Origin: Syntrophomonadaceae bacterium | GTDB taxonomy: Bacteria > Bacillota > Dethiobacteria > DTU022 | DNA length: 7,493 nucleotides | NCBI GenBank assembly: GCA_007129055.1 | Contig: SKWE01000272.1 | Coordinates: forward strand, 1 to 7,493 | Direction of reading: 5' to 3' | Shown: positions 1-6,760 of the stretch, in pieces | How the letters are laid out: each line of letters starts with the position of its first letter | Position numbering within the stretch: the stretch's first letter is position 1 | Translations under genes and position numbers: made by a program | The notes under the pieces: model-generated | Seen by the model: only the letters and a program-made list of their open reading frames with translations | Database searches by the model: none | What the model was told of the DNA's origin: nothing

Positions 1-533
1 CCCGGATTGTAAAAAGTAGCGGCTGATAGGGATACCCGTAATTGTGAATCGGCGGCGCCCGACCTGCTGATGCTGATACTATCAACACGGACGGCCCTGC
101 TTCCGTCACGCAGATGCCTGAGCATGCGCTGCAAATCAGGATAGCTGCCTTCAATGGTCATAGTTATAGGCATGGTTGTATAAGTTTCCTGATCTACGCG
201 GTTATCAAAGCGTATATCCACTGCCCGCAGGTCATAATCACTGGTCAGGCGCTGGATATAGCGCAGCATGGCATCTTCGCCAGGTTCAGGGGGAATCATA
301 CGCGTAGCATATTCCAACCTCATCTCGTATACTGGTGCATTGTTGCGGTGATCAATTAAGCGGTTCAACCTTGCCTGGGCAGCATTTAAAAGCATTTCTT
401 CTTCTTCCACTTCTACCCTCAGGTTGCTCAAAGCGGTATATTGAACATAGATTAAAACCACACTTAAGATTAAAACAAGGGCGGCCAGGACGTATACCAG
501 GTATTTCTTAGATTTTTCAGTTAGGGCAGCCAT
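1..533 (-). CDS. pilO: PilO, type IV pilus inner-membrane alignment protein (3' end cut by window edge)
   Basis: About 177 codons are visible, open to base 1 with no stop, so the C-terminus lies outside the window. The layout is that of PilO: a short cytoplasmic N-terminus (MAALTEKSKK), one membrane segment at about residues 11-33, a charged, probably coiled-coil stretch (residues 38-62, with RVEVEEEE) and a periplasmic or extracytoplasmic part that should form the ferredoxin-like PilO fold. PilO pairs with PilN and links the cytoplasmic PilM ring to the PilP-like protein. ATG at 533-531 directly follows the pilN stop (TAAATG), and a ribosome binding site (AGAGGGGG) lies 8 bases upstream inside pilN. 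Position after pilM and pilN and the fold pattern make the call firm. Sequence conservation in PilO is low, so naming rests partly on context. Confidence 0.88.
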   Translation of the reverse strand, partial: MAALTEKSKKYLVYVLAALVLILSVVLIYVQYTALSNLRVEVEEEEMLLNAAQARLNRLIDHRNNAPVYEMRLEYATRMIPPEPGEDAMLRYIQRLTSDYDLRAVDIRFDNRVDQETYTTMPITMTIEGSYPDLQRMLRHLRDGSRAVRVDSISISRSGAADSQLRVSLSAATFYNP

Positions 534-1163
534 TTAATCGTCCCCCTCTCCCTCATCATTTTCCTGCACATCTTCTTCCTGCTGCGGTTCCTCCGCATCG
601 CCGACATAAGGCGGCCCGGAGCGTAACTGTGCATCAACCACAAACTGAACAGCATCGCGCCCGTCAAAGGTGGTTTCTGAGGAAGTGCGAAGCCGGATGT
701 CATTTAGCTGATCCATGGTTTCGATTTTATCCAACATTTCGGCAACACCGCTGTGTGTATAGGACCAACCGCGCAGGTTAAAACTGCCGCTGTCTCCACT
801 GTAGTTGACAGTCAGATCCGACAACCAGGCCCCGGTGGGCAGGGTTAAGCCGAGATCAAGCAAAAAATTTGACCAGACAGGCACTGTACCCATGGCTGAG
901 TTTAACCTTGCTTCGGCGGCATTCATTTCATTAAAGAGCACTTCGTACTCCGTAAGGGCCGCTGCCTGGCTTTCAATCATCTCGCGCTCTTCGCGCAGCG
1001 AGTTAAGGTTGCTGCGGGTCAGGATTGAGCTGACCAGCAGGAAAGCATAGATTATCAGCACCAGTATAAATACAATGATCGCAATCCTGATAAATACTGC
1101 CTGTCTTTTTTTCTGTAGGCGCTGCGCCCTTATTTCAGGCGGCAGTAAGCTGACATATTCCAT
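534..1163 (-). CDS. pilN: PilN, type IV pilus inner-membrane assembly protein
   Basis: 209 residues. The N-terminus carries the PilM-binding type motif (VSLLPPEI, residues 4-11; the family usually has a form of INLLP). One membrane segment follows at about 23-45, then a charged coiled-coil-like region (50-90) and a ferredoxin-like PilN domain (about 95-182, with LPTGAWLSDL). PilN binds the groove of cytoplasmic PilM through its N-terminal tail and dimerises with PilO outside the membrane. The last 23 residues (187-209) form a very acidic tail rich in Glu, Asp and Gln that is not typical of the family. The codons of this tail also contain the pilO ribosome binding site. ATG is 3 bases after the pilM stop, with GGAGGG 7 bases upstream inside the end of pilM. 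The start is therefore well supported. Confidence 0.93.
   Translation of the reverse strand: MEYVSLLPPEIRAQRLQKKRQAVFIRIAIIVFILVLIIYAFLLVSSILTRSNLNSLREEREMIESQAAALTEYEVLFNEMNAAEARLNSAMGTVPVWSNFLLDLGLTLPTGAWLSDLTVNYSGDSGSFNLRGWSYTHSGVAEMLDKIETMDQLNDIRLRTSSETTFDGRDAVQFVVDAQLRSGPPYVGDAEEPQQEEDVQENDEGEGDD
542..549 (-). promoter_or_regulatory. Ribosome binding site of pilO, inside the pilN acidic tail
   Basis: The minus strand reads AGAGGGGG, followed by 8 bases and then ATG of pilO. The same bases encode Glu and Gly residues of the PilN C-terminal tail (DEGEGDD). Because the pilN stop and the pilO start touch, pilO is probably translated by coupling or re-initiation. Confidence 0.75.
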
Positions 1164-1166
1164 CTG

Positions 1167-2180
1167 TTATCCCTCCAGGCCTCTGCGGGCCAGGCCGGCG
1201 CTGATAGCAAACTCTACCGCTTTAATGCCTGATCCTCTGGTTTTCTGTTCACCATTTACAAATCCGGAAAAGGGGTTAACCACGCGTACCGGAAGGCCGA
1301 GCGCCTGCTGCATTTCACCGGCAATCCCCTTTAAAAGAGCGCCCCTGCCGTTAATGATAATCGCTTCAAGCTCATGGGCATTTTCCTGGTTTTGATAATA
1401 GTTAATTGAAGAGCGGGTTTCATTAATCAAATTGCCGGTCCAGGCTGAGTATACACCCTGGCGCCCTGGAATGTTTTCAGCGCTTACCTGCACAACATCC
1501 TTCAGGGCGCAGCCCAAATTATCGGCTAAATCTTTCAGCTTTACCGACACCAGCCTGGCCATACGCGGACTGCCCTGGGCAGAAATTAAGATGTTGCTTA
1601 AGCCGTTAGCCACGTTTACCACGGCAATGGGACGTTTCAGGGCGGCATCAGGCAAGACGCGCATCAGGGTAAGGGTTGAAACATCAATATCGACCGGTTC
1701 AAGCTTGGCAATCGCTAACGCCTCAAGAAAGCCCTGCAGCATATCGCGGCGGGCTGCCACAAGCAGCACTTCCAGTACCGTGTTATCTTCAATTATGGTT
1801 TCGCCAACTACAATATGGTCAAGAACCACGCTTTCAAGCGGAATAGGCAAATGCTCCTGGGCATGGAACCTGATAACATTGGCCAGTTTGTCGGGTGGCA
1901 CCTTGGGTATTGTGGCATAGCGCACCAGCACACTCTGGTTTGAAATACCAAGCAGTACAGATCGACTTCTGATAGGCCCCCTGGACCAGAGTTTGCTTAA
2001 GGCTATCCCCACTTCCTTCGGGTCCATAACTATGCCTTCTTCAACTGCTCCTTCTTGCAGGGGAGCTCCGGCCATGTTGATCAGCCGGGGAGCATCCGGG
2101 CTTCCGGTTGCTTCAACAGCCCTAACTATGCCGGAATCAATTTCCAGCCCAACAGACCTGCTTGCAGCACTTATTGCCAT
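1167..2180 (-). CDS. pilM: PilM, actin-like type IV pilus assembly protein with altered nucleotide motifs
   Basis: 337 residues, close to the usual PilM length, no membrane segment, expected in the cytoplasm. The actin/FtsA-like fold is seen from the first phosphate motif (VGLEIDSGIVRAVEA, residues 10-24), the segment VIRFHAQEHLPIPLE (102-116), typical of PilM, and the adenosine motif region (INGRGALLKGIAGEM, 276-290). PilM forms a cytoplasmic ring that binds the PilN N-terminal tail and couples it to the motor ATPases. Several nucleotide-site residues differ from the family. The second phosphate motif, usually built on DIG, reads VVNVANGLSN (187-196), with Asn189 in place of Asp. The adenosine motif has Arg for a Gly (NGRGA). 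ATP hydrolysis, or even binding, may be reduced. ATG lies 21 bases after pilC, with GGGAG 10 bases upstream, a rather long spacing. Confidence 0.93.
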   Translation of the reverse strand: MAISAASRSVGLEIDSGIVRAVEATGSPDAPRLINMAGAPLQEGAVEEGIVMDPKEVGIALSKLWSRGPIRSRSVLLGISNQSVLVRYATIPKVPPDKLANVIRFHAQEHLPIPLESVVLDHIVVGETIIEDNTVLEVLLVAARRDMLQGFLEALAIAKLEPVDIDVSTLTLMRVLPDAALKRPIAVVNVANGLSNILISAQGSPRMARLVSVKLKDLADNLGCALKDVVQVSAENIPGRQGVYSAWTGNLINETRSSINYYQNQENAHELEAIIINGRGALLKGIAGEMQQALGLPVRVVNPFSGFVNGEQKTRGSGIKAVEFAISAGLARRGLEG

Positions 2181-2201
2181 TAAGCGACAACTCCCAACTT
2201 T

Positions 2202-3404
2202 TTAAATCTGGGTAATAACCGTAAATATGGGCAGGTAAAGGGCAATCAGCATACCCCCGACCAGGATACCAATTATAATCAGCATTAAAGGTTCAATCAG
2301 GGATGTTAACCCCTTGGTCATGGTGGCTACTTCTTCTTCGAAGAAACTTGCCACTTTATCCATCATATCCGGAATATCCCCGGTTTCTTCACCGACAGAA
2401 ATCATGTGGGTTACCATGGGCGGAAAGATTCCGCTCTCTTCCAAGGGCGCAGATACGCTGCTGCCTTCCTGGATTTTTTCACCAGCTACTTCTGTAGCGT
2501 CGATTACCATTGTATTCCCAGTCGCATCACCGGATGCCTTAAGGGCCTGGACAACAGGCACGCCGGTAGCCATCATGGTTGAAAAAGTCCTGGAAAAACT
2601 GGCTACTACCGACTTCTGAATAAGCTGGCCAAAAACCGGTATTTTAAACTTTATGCGATCAAGCTGCCTTTTACCCACTGTGCTTTTGGCATACTGGCGA
2701 ATAGCAAAAATGAAAAGTATAAAGAGCGGTATAAAAATATACCAGTAACCTGTAACCAGGTCTGAAACAGCAATAATTATCCTGGTTGGCAGGGGCAAAA
2801 CAGCATCTGCGGGGAAAAAGCCGACAAAGATTGGCACCAGGAAAAATAGCATTCCGAACAGGATGATAATCGCAAAAGCGAGCACGGCAACCGGGTAGAA
2901 CATGGCAGATTTAATATTGTCCCGCAGTTCCTTGTCTTTCTGAAGCTGGTTCGATAGCCTGGAAAGTGTGGCCTCCAGCGTTCCGCCCGCTTCACCGGCG
3001 CTGACCATATTAACGTAAAGATCTGAGAATATGGCCGGGTAAGCTCTCAGCGAGTCACTGAAACTCATACCGCCTTCCACGTTGCGGGCTATTTCCATAA
3101 TGGCAATCCCAAAATTTGCATTTGAAACCTGCTTGCTAAGGGTAAAAAGGGCCCGGGTTAAAGGAATACCGGCGTTGAGCATTGAGGCAAGCTGGCGGCT
3201 GAAAAGACTTAAGTCTCCGAGTTTAACTTTTGATGCAAAACTAAGTCCGCCAAAGAGCGATGATTCCTTCACCTCTTTGATATCCATAGCCATCAGGCCC
3301 ATGCCGCGCAGGCGCTCGATAACTCCGTCCTGACCGTCGGCTTCCAACCGGCCTTTAACTGTTTCTCCCGTTTTATTAACCGCTTCATACTGGTATGAAC
3401 CCAT
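2202..3404 (-). CDS. pilC: PilC, type IV pilus inner-membrane platform protein (GspF family)
   Basis: 400 residues from the ATG at 3404. It contains two GspF domains: residues about 66-188 (LSLFSRQLASMLNAGIPL, then AGEAGGTLEATLSRL) and about 268-391 (FSRTFSTMMATGVPVVQAL, then VGEETGDIPDMM). Membrane segments lie at about 168-195, 218-237 and 371-395, the usual three-pass layout. PilC is the membrane platform that the extension and retraction ATPases act on to move pilin subunits in and out. A TTG at 3410 in the same frame could add two residues, but the ribosome binding site AGAGGA is 7 bases from the ATG and only 1 from the TTG, so the ATG is preferred. It follows pilT by 21 bases, fitting co-transcription. 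Length and motifs are ordinary for the family. Confidence 0.96.
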   Translation of the reverse strand: MGSYQYEAVNKTGETVKGRLEADGQDGVIERLRGMGLMAMDIKEVKESSLFGGLSFASKVKLGDLSLFSRQLASMLNAGIPLTRALFTLSKQVSNANFGIAIMEIARNVEGGMSFSDSLRAYPAIFSDLYVNMVSAGEAGGTLEATLSRLSNQLQKDKELRDNIKSAMFYPVAVLAFAIIILFGMLFFLVPIFVGFFPADAVLPLPTRIIIAVSDLVTGYWYIFIPLFILFIFAIRQYAKSTVGKRQLDRIKFKIPVFGQLIQKSVVASFSRTFSTMMATGVPVVQALKASGDATGNTMVIDATEVAGEKIQEGSSVSAPLEESGIFPPMVTHMISVGEETGDIPDMMDKVASFFEEEVATMTKGLTSLIEPLMLIIIGILVGGMLIALYLPIFTVITQI

Positions 3405-3411
3405 AAGCAAT

Positions 3412-3417
3412 TCCTCT
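3412..3417 (-). promoter_or_regulatory. Ribosome binding site that decides the pilC start
   Basis: The minus strand reads AGAGGA, 7 bases before the ATG at 3404-3402. An in-frame TTG at 3410 would sit only 1 base away, too close, so this site selects the ATG. Confidence 0.7.
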
Positions 3418-3425
3418 TTCTATAT

Positions 3426-4526
3426 TTACCTGTTAAGGCTCATTGACTGCCGCTGCAGCAACCTTTCCATTTCGGTCCGGTCAATACATTTTTCAAGCGC
3501 TTCTTCCCGGCTGATTTTTCCGGCTGTGCATAGTTCTGAAAGAGTTTGATCCATGGTGCGCATGCCGGAGGCATGACTGGCCTGCATTACCGAGTAAAGC
3601 TGGTGCTCTTTAGCTTCACGAATCATGGTTCGCACGGCAGTATTAACTTTCAAAAACTCCATGGCCATAACCCTGCCATCACCGGCAATGTTAGGTATAA
3701 GCTGCTGGGATAAAACGGCCTGCAGTGAACCGGTAAGCTGCTGCCTGATCTGATCCCTCTGGTGTTCAGCAAAAACATCGACGATCCTGTTTATAGTCAG
3801 CGGCGCTGTCTGGGTGTGCAGGGTAGAAAAGACAAGGTGGCCGGTTTCAGCCGCTGTCAGAGCTATACCGATACTGTCCAGGTCGCGCATCTCGCCGATT
3901 AAAATTACATCCGGGTCGTGACGCAACACGTGGCGCAGGGCATTGGCGAAAGAACGGGTATCAATACCCACTTCGCGCTGTTTAACTGAAGCGCGTTTGT
4001 GTGAGTGTAAAAATTCTATGGGGTCTTCTACGGTAACTATATTCAAATCTCTTTCTTCGTTAATTACATTGATCATGGCCGCCAGGGTTGTAGATTTGCC
4101 GCTGCCGGTGGGGCCGGTCACCAGGACCAGGCCGCGGGGCAGGAAACAGAGATCCTTAACTCCCGGAAGAAGCCCAAGATCATCAAACCTGGGTATCTCA
4201 AAGGGGACAATACGTAAGGCAACTGCAACAGTTCCCCTCTGAAACATGGCATTACCCCTGAAACGGGCTACGTTATGAATGGCATGTGAAAAATCAAGTT
4301 CAAGATCTTTTTTCAGCATCTCAACCTGGTAAGGTTTGATTACCTGCACCAGTAAACTCTTCACATTATCCGGGGTTAGCGCCGGATAATCCAGCTTGAT
4401 CATATCGCGGTTGATCCTGAAAATAGGTGGTTCCATCGGCACGATATGAACATCAGATGCTTTTTTTTCAACCGCCATGGTCAGGAGTTGATCCATTGTC
4501 AGCGGGTATGAGTTGCCTTGAGTCAT
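3426..4526 (-). CDS. pilT: PilT, type IV pilus retraction ATPase
   Basis: 366 residues, normal for PilT, a soluble hexameric secretion ATPase that depolymerises the pilus and drives twitching. Visible motifs in order: N-terminal PAS-like domain (about 8-110, with ASDVHI at 23-28); Walker A GPTGSGKST (138-146); Asp box VTVEDPIEF (164-172); Walker B DPDVILIGEMRD (204-215); His box TGHLVFSTLHTQTA (228-241). The C-terminal AVRTMIRE (297-304) corresponds to the PilT-specific AIRNLIRE motif needed for retraction. That motif, the GEMRD form of Walker B and the lack of the tetracysteine zinc insert of PilB separate it from the extension ATPase. All catalytic residues appear present. ATG at 4526 is 24 bases after the preceding stop, with GGAG 10 bases upstream. 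No pilB accompanies it in the window. Confidence 0.97.
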   Translation of the reverse strand: MTQGNSYPLTMDQLLTMAVEKKASDVHIVPMEPPIFRINRDMIKLDYPALTPDNVKSLLVQVIKPYQVEMLKKDLELDFSHAIHNVARFRGNAMFQRGTVAVALRIVPFEIPRFDDLGLLPGVKDLCFLPRGLVLVTGPTGSGKSTTLAAMINVINEERDLNIVTVEDPIEFLHSHKRASVKQREVGIDTRSFANALRHVLRHDPDVILIGEMRDLDSIGIALTAAETGHLVFSTLHTQTAPLTINRIVDVFAEHQRDQIRQQLTGSLQAVLSQQLIPNIAGDGRVMAMEFLKVNTAVRTMIREAKEHQLYSVMQASHASGMRTMDQTLSELCTAGKISREEALEKCIDRTEMERLLQRQSMSLNR

Positions 4527-4550
4527 AGCTTATCTTCTCCGCTCCCGGTT

Positions 4551-6080
4551 TTATTGACCGTTTTCGGTTTCTTCTTCACTATCTACATCATCAGGAGGCG
4601 CCGTGCTGACAAATATCGCTTCCAGGTTTCGATCAAGGTAAACCGGGAAGCTGTAGGACCTTGATTTAGAAAGTTCTGCCCCACCTTCCATCCAGCGCAC
4701 AAATTCATAACCTTGTGCCGGTGCAGCGGTAACTGTAGCACTGGAACCTTCATTGATACTACCACCGCCGCTGACAGAACCGCCCTCCGCAGGAGTTGCC
4801 TTAACGGTTACAATATGCGACCTGACGGCTACCGGCTGGGTAGTAGTGGGTGTCCACTGCTGGCTGCTTGTTCCACCAACCGCATTGTTTTCAGTATTGT
4901 TATTGTTGTTGTTATCATTATTGTTGTCATTTTCTTCTTCTTCCGGTTGACCGAAAGATAAAGGCGATGCCGGTGTTCCAGCTATGGTGGAAATCATCTG
5001 CCGGACCAGTTCAATGTTATCGGGATTACCTTCTGCAATCAGGTAGCGCACTTCATCATCCAGTCCAAAGGCGAAGTCGCGCGTTACTTTCATCTTGATA
5101 TCATAGGGTTTGATGACCGGGTTATCCCAGTCGATATAGATCTGCGGAATTGGCAGGCTTGGATCCGGGTGATCCCAGGTGACCCAGCCAATATCTGTTC
5201 GACCGTCCCTGAAACCGTCAAGCAGGATGCTTAAAAGTTCGATCAGGGCATTAAGCTCCTGCTCTGCGTTCCTGCCGGAAGCCGTGGCTACGGGCATCCG
5301 GATTTTACGCGAACCGCCTTCGCCAAATGCAGCGTTTTCCCTGACATCCAGGGTATTGATTAACTCCCTGGCTTTACCGAGAGTCATCGGTGTGCCCTGC
5401 ATCCAAAGCGCCCGCTGGTTTGAATCAACAGCAAGGCTTTGCAGGGGCATGCCCAGTTCGTTAATATAGCCTTCCATGGCGTTTGCTGATACATAATGAA
5501 GGTCAAACCTGGTTAAAAACATGCGGTTGGTGAAATCGTCATATAGGCGCCCTCTTTCACCAACTATGTAGTTACGCCCAATTACCAGGTAGTCCAGGCC
5601 TTCTTTCTGGAGTACTATCTGGAAGGTGGTGAGGGGCGAAAGGATTTCAGTTTTGATGGTTATAGTTCTGTCCAGTCCTTCGAGATAAATGATATTCATA
5701 TCGAGCTTGTAGGCAAGCATTGATAGCACATCAAGCAGGTTTGCATCGCGCACATCAAGAGATATCCTGTCAGAAGCACTTGGTACAGTGCGTGGTGTGG
5801 TTATAGATTCTCCTATATCCGCCCAGAGCTCATCAGAGAGAATAACTGTATCATCTTTAACTGAAGTGTCGTTTTCTGTCGCGGAAAAAGCCAGTTCGCC
5901 TTCAACTGCAGCAGAGCCTTCGGCCTCTTCGCCGGCTAAAGTATTAGCCGCAAGGTATTCTTCCTTAACTGTTTCATCGAGTGTGCAGTTAACTGTAACA
6001 AGCACAAATGCCAGTAAGCCGATTGTGCCAAAAAGCCAGTGGCGACCTATTGCGAATTTGTTCCTGCCTCTTCTTCTCAT
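4551..6080 (-). CDS. Secretin-like protein: PilQ-type N-domains without the channel domain, with a C-terminal InlB B-repeat-like domain
   Basis: 509 residues. A basic N-terminus and hydrophobic segment (about 15-31) suggest a signal peptide or membrane anchor. A Cys at 32 follows it, but VTVNC is not a proper lipobox. An acidic low-complexity stretch follows (35-95). Residues about 104-175 (ISLDVRDANLLDVLSMLA, then LDYLVIGRNYIVGE) match the secretin/TonB short N-terminal (STN, N0) domain. Residues about 186-246 look like a secretin N1 domain (FDLHYVSANAMEGYI, then KARELINTLD). Residues about 325-368 resemble the end of a second N1-type unit (LIAEGNPDNIELVRQMISTI). The beta-barrel secretin domain and its usual C-terminal motif are absent. 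A poly-Asn linker (384-399) leads to an InlB B-repeat-like domain (about 421-492, with GYEFVRW and LEAIF) and an acidic tail. It sits where PilQ's partner would be, directly after the PilP-like gene (TAAATG). Function is inferred: an extracytoplasmic part of the pilus machine. Confidence 0.82.
   Translation of the reverse strand: MRRRGRNKFAIGRHWLFGTIGLLAFVLVTVNCTLDETVKEEYLAANTLAGEEAEGSAAVEGELAFSATENDTSVKDDTVILSDELWADIGESITTPRTVPSASDRISLDVRDANLLDVLSMLAYKLDMNIIYLEGLDRTITIKTEILSPLTTFQIVLQKEGLDYLVIGRNYIVGERGRLYDDFTNRMFLTRFDLHYVSANAMEGYINELGMPLQSLAVDSNQRALWMQGTPMTLGKARELINTLDVRENAAFGEGGSRKIRMPVATASGRNAEQELNALIELLSILLDGFRDGRTDIGWVTWDHPDPSLPIPQIYIDWDNPVIKPYDIKMKVTRDFAFGLDDEVRYLIAEGNPDNIELVRQMISTIAGTPASPLSFGQPEEEENDNNNDNNNNNNTENNAVGGTSSQQWTPTTTQPVAVRSHIVTVKATPAEGGSVSGGGSINEGSSATVTAAPAQGYEFVRWMEGGAELSKSRSYSFPVYLDRNLEAIFVSTAPPDDVDSEEETENGQ
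4605..4820 (-). other. InlB B-repeat-like domain (within the secretin-like protein)
   Basis: This segment encodes about 72 residues with the pattern VTVKATPAEGGSVSGGGS, then GSSATVTAAPAQGYEFVRW, then LDRNLEAIF. It matches the divergent InlB B-repeat (Flg_new_2/List-Bact_rpt type), a beta-rich module common in surface proteins of Gram-positive bacteria. It is not a normal part of PilQ. Identification is by eye. Confidence 0.75.
4884..4931 (-). repeat. AAY trinucleotide tract encoding an Asn-rich linker
   Basis: The minus strand carries a run of AAC/AAT codons broken by two GAT/GAC, one ACT and one GAA codon, giving an Asn-rich stretch at residues 384-399. It joins the secretin N-domains to the InlB-like domain and directly follows a run of four Glu codons. 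It behaves as a flexible linker; copy-number changes would be in frame. Confidence 0.75.
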
Positions 6081-6683
6081 TTAAGCGCCCTCCTCTGAGT
6101 CATCCTCTTCTTCATCCCAGAGGGGTTCGAGTGTCCTCGTTTCAGGGGGTTGGTCAAAATAGAGGCTGACTTCCTGGTTATGGGCGCGCAGAATAACAGA
6201 ATTACGTAATATACTGCGTACAGCCCACAAATCGTCAACATAGTCTCCCTCGGAAACTATGTATGAAGTACCGCTGGATTCAATTATCGCCATCGCTCCA
6301 CCGCGACCGCCAAAGACAACCCCGGTTAGCTTCATGGGATCTGAAAATGGATCAACAAAGGGCTGGAAAGCAGCCCAGCTGTCATTTTCTGCATCTTCAC
6401 TGGCACGCACATTCTGGGGAAGGACCTGGGCGGTTTCCGGAATATCTGAATCTGCTCCGCTTATTCCGGCAGCGACACCATCATTTTCACTATCAACTGC
6501 AGTAGAATTGGACCTGAGGATTAATATACTGGAGATACCACCAACCAGTGCAATAGCAAGTATTGCCCCGGCTACGATCAGGAACATGCGGTTCCTGGCG
6601 AGTTCTTGCAGTTTCTCTAAGATATTTTCTCCCTTTTTAAATGATTCCCGTTCCAACTCTCGTTCAGGCTCTTTATTGCGCAT
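6081..6683 (-). CDS. PilP/GspC-like inner-membrane protein with HR domain
   Basis: 200 residues, first gene of the operon. The N-terminus is highly charged and probably cytoplasmic (1-32). One membrane segment follows (about 34-57), then a low-complexity linker (58-108). Residues about 109-176 form a homology-region (HR) domain like that of PilP and GspC: VDPFSDPMKLTGVVFGG, then AMAIIESSGTSYIVSEGDYV, then VRSILRNSVILRAHNQEVSLYF. In Gram-negative systems this domain bridges the PilN/PilO complex to the N0 domain of the secretin. Here the next gene encodes such an N0 domain, so the pair probably still interacts. Unlike lipoprotein PilP it is anchored by a membrane helix, as GspC is. The tail is acidic (DEEEDDSEEGA). 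GAGAGGTG lies 7 bases before the ATG. An internal Met33 has no comparable site and would remove the charged head. Confidence 0.8.
   Translation of the reverse strand: MRNKEPERELERESFKKGENILEKLQELARNRMFLIVAGAILAIALVGGISSILILRSNSTAVDSENDGVAAGISGADSDIPETAQVLPQNVRASEDAENDSWAAFQPFVDPFSDPMKLTGVVFGGRGGAMAIIESSGTSYIVSEGDYVDDLWAVRSILRNSVILRAHNQEVSLYFDQPPETRTLEPLWDEEEDDSEEGA
6089..6094 (-). promoter_or_regulatory. Ribosome binding site of the secretin-like gene, inside the preceding acidic tail
   Basis: A perfect AGGAGG on the minus strand, 8 bases before the ATG at 6080. The same bases lie within the Glu-Glu codons of the PilP-like C-terminus (DSEEGA). The preceding stop and this start touch (TAAATG), favouring coupled translation. 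Confidence 0.8.
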
Positions 6684-6690
6684 ATTACGA

Positions 6691-6698
6691 CACCTCTC
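6691..6698 (-). promoter_or_regulatory. Ribosome binding site of the first operon gene
   Basis: The minus strand reads GAGAGGTG, 7 bases before the ATG at 6683. It lies about 60 bases downstream of the riboswitch, so it is the natural target if the switch acts on translation. No clear anti-ribosome-binding-site pairing was seen by eye. Confidence 0.7.
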
Positions 6699-6760
6699 GA
6701 ATTAAGTTGGCTTCTCTATATATATTGTAAACCGTTTAGATTATCACCCTTCAATCCAAA

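Noticed and set aside
1432..1920. Open plus-strand frame of 162 codons
   Set aside because: It lies wholly antisense to pilM, has no family resemblance and is Ser/Thr-rich as expected of a shadow frame. The other plus-strand frames over the operon were rejected for the same reason.
3426..4526. PilB extension ATPase
   Set aside because: The length, the lack of a zinc-binding cysteine cluster and the C-terminal AIRNLIRE-like motif identify PilT instead.
6034..6080. Lipoprotein signal on the secretin-like protein (Cys32 after a hydrophobic segment)
   Set aside because: VTVNC lacks the small residue before Cys and the usual Leu three positions before it, so it does not fit a lipobox.
6721..6756. 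Second promoter just before the first pilus gene (TTGAAG, 19 bases, TACAAT on the minus strand)
   Set aside because: The spacing is long, the -35 is weak, and it would bypass the riboswitch. AT-rich leaders often give such matches.
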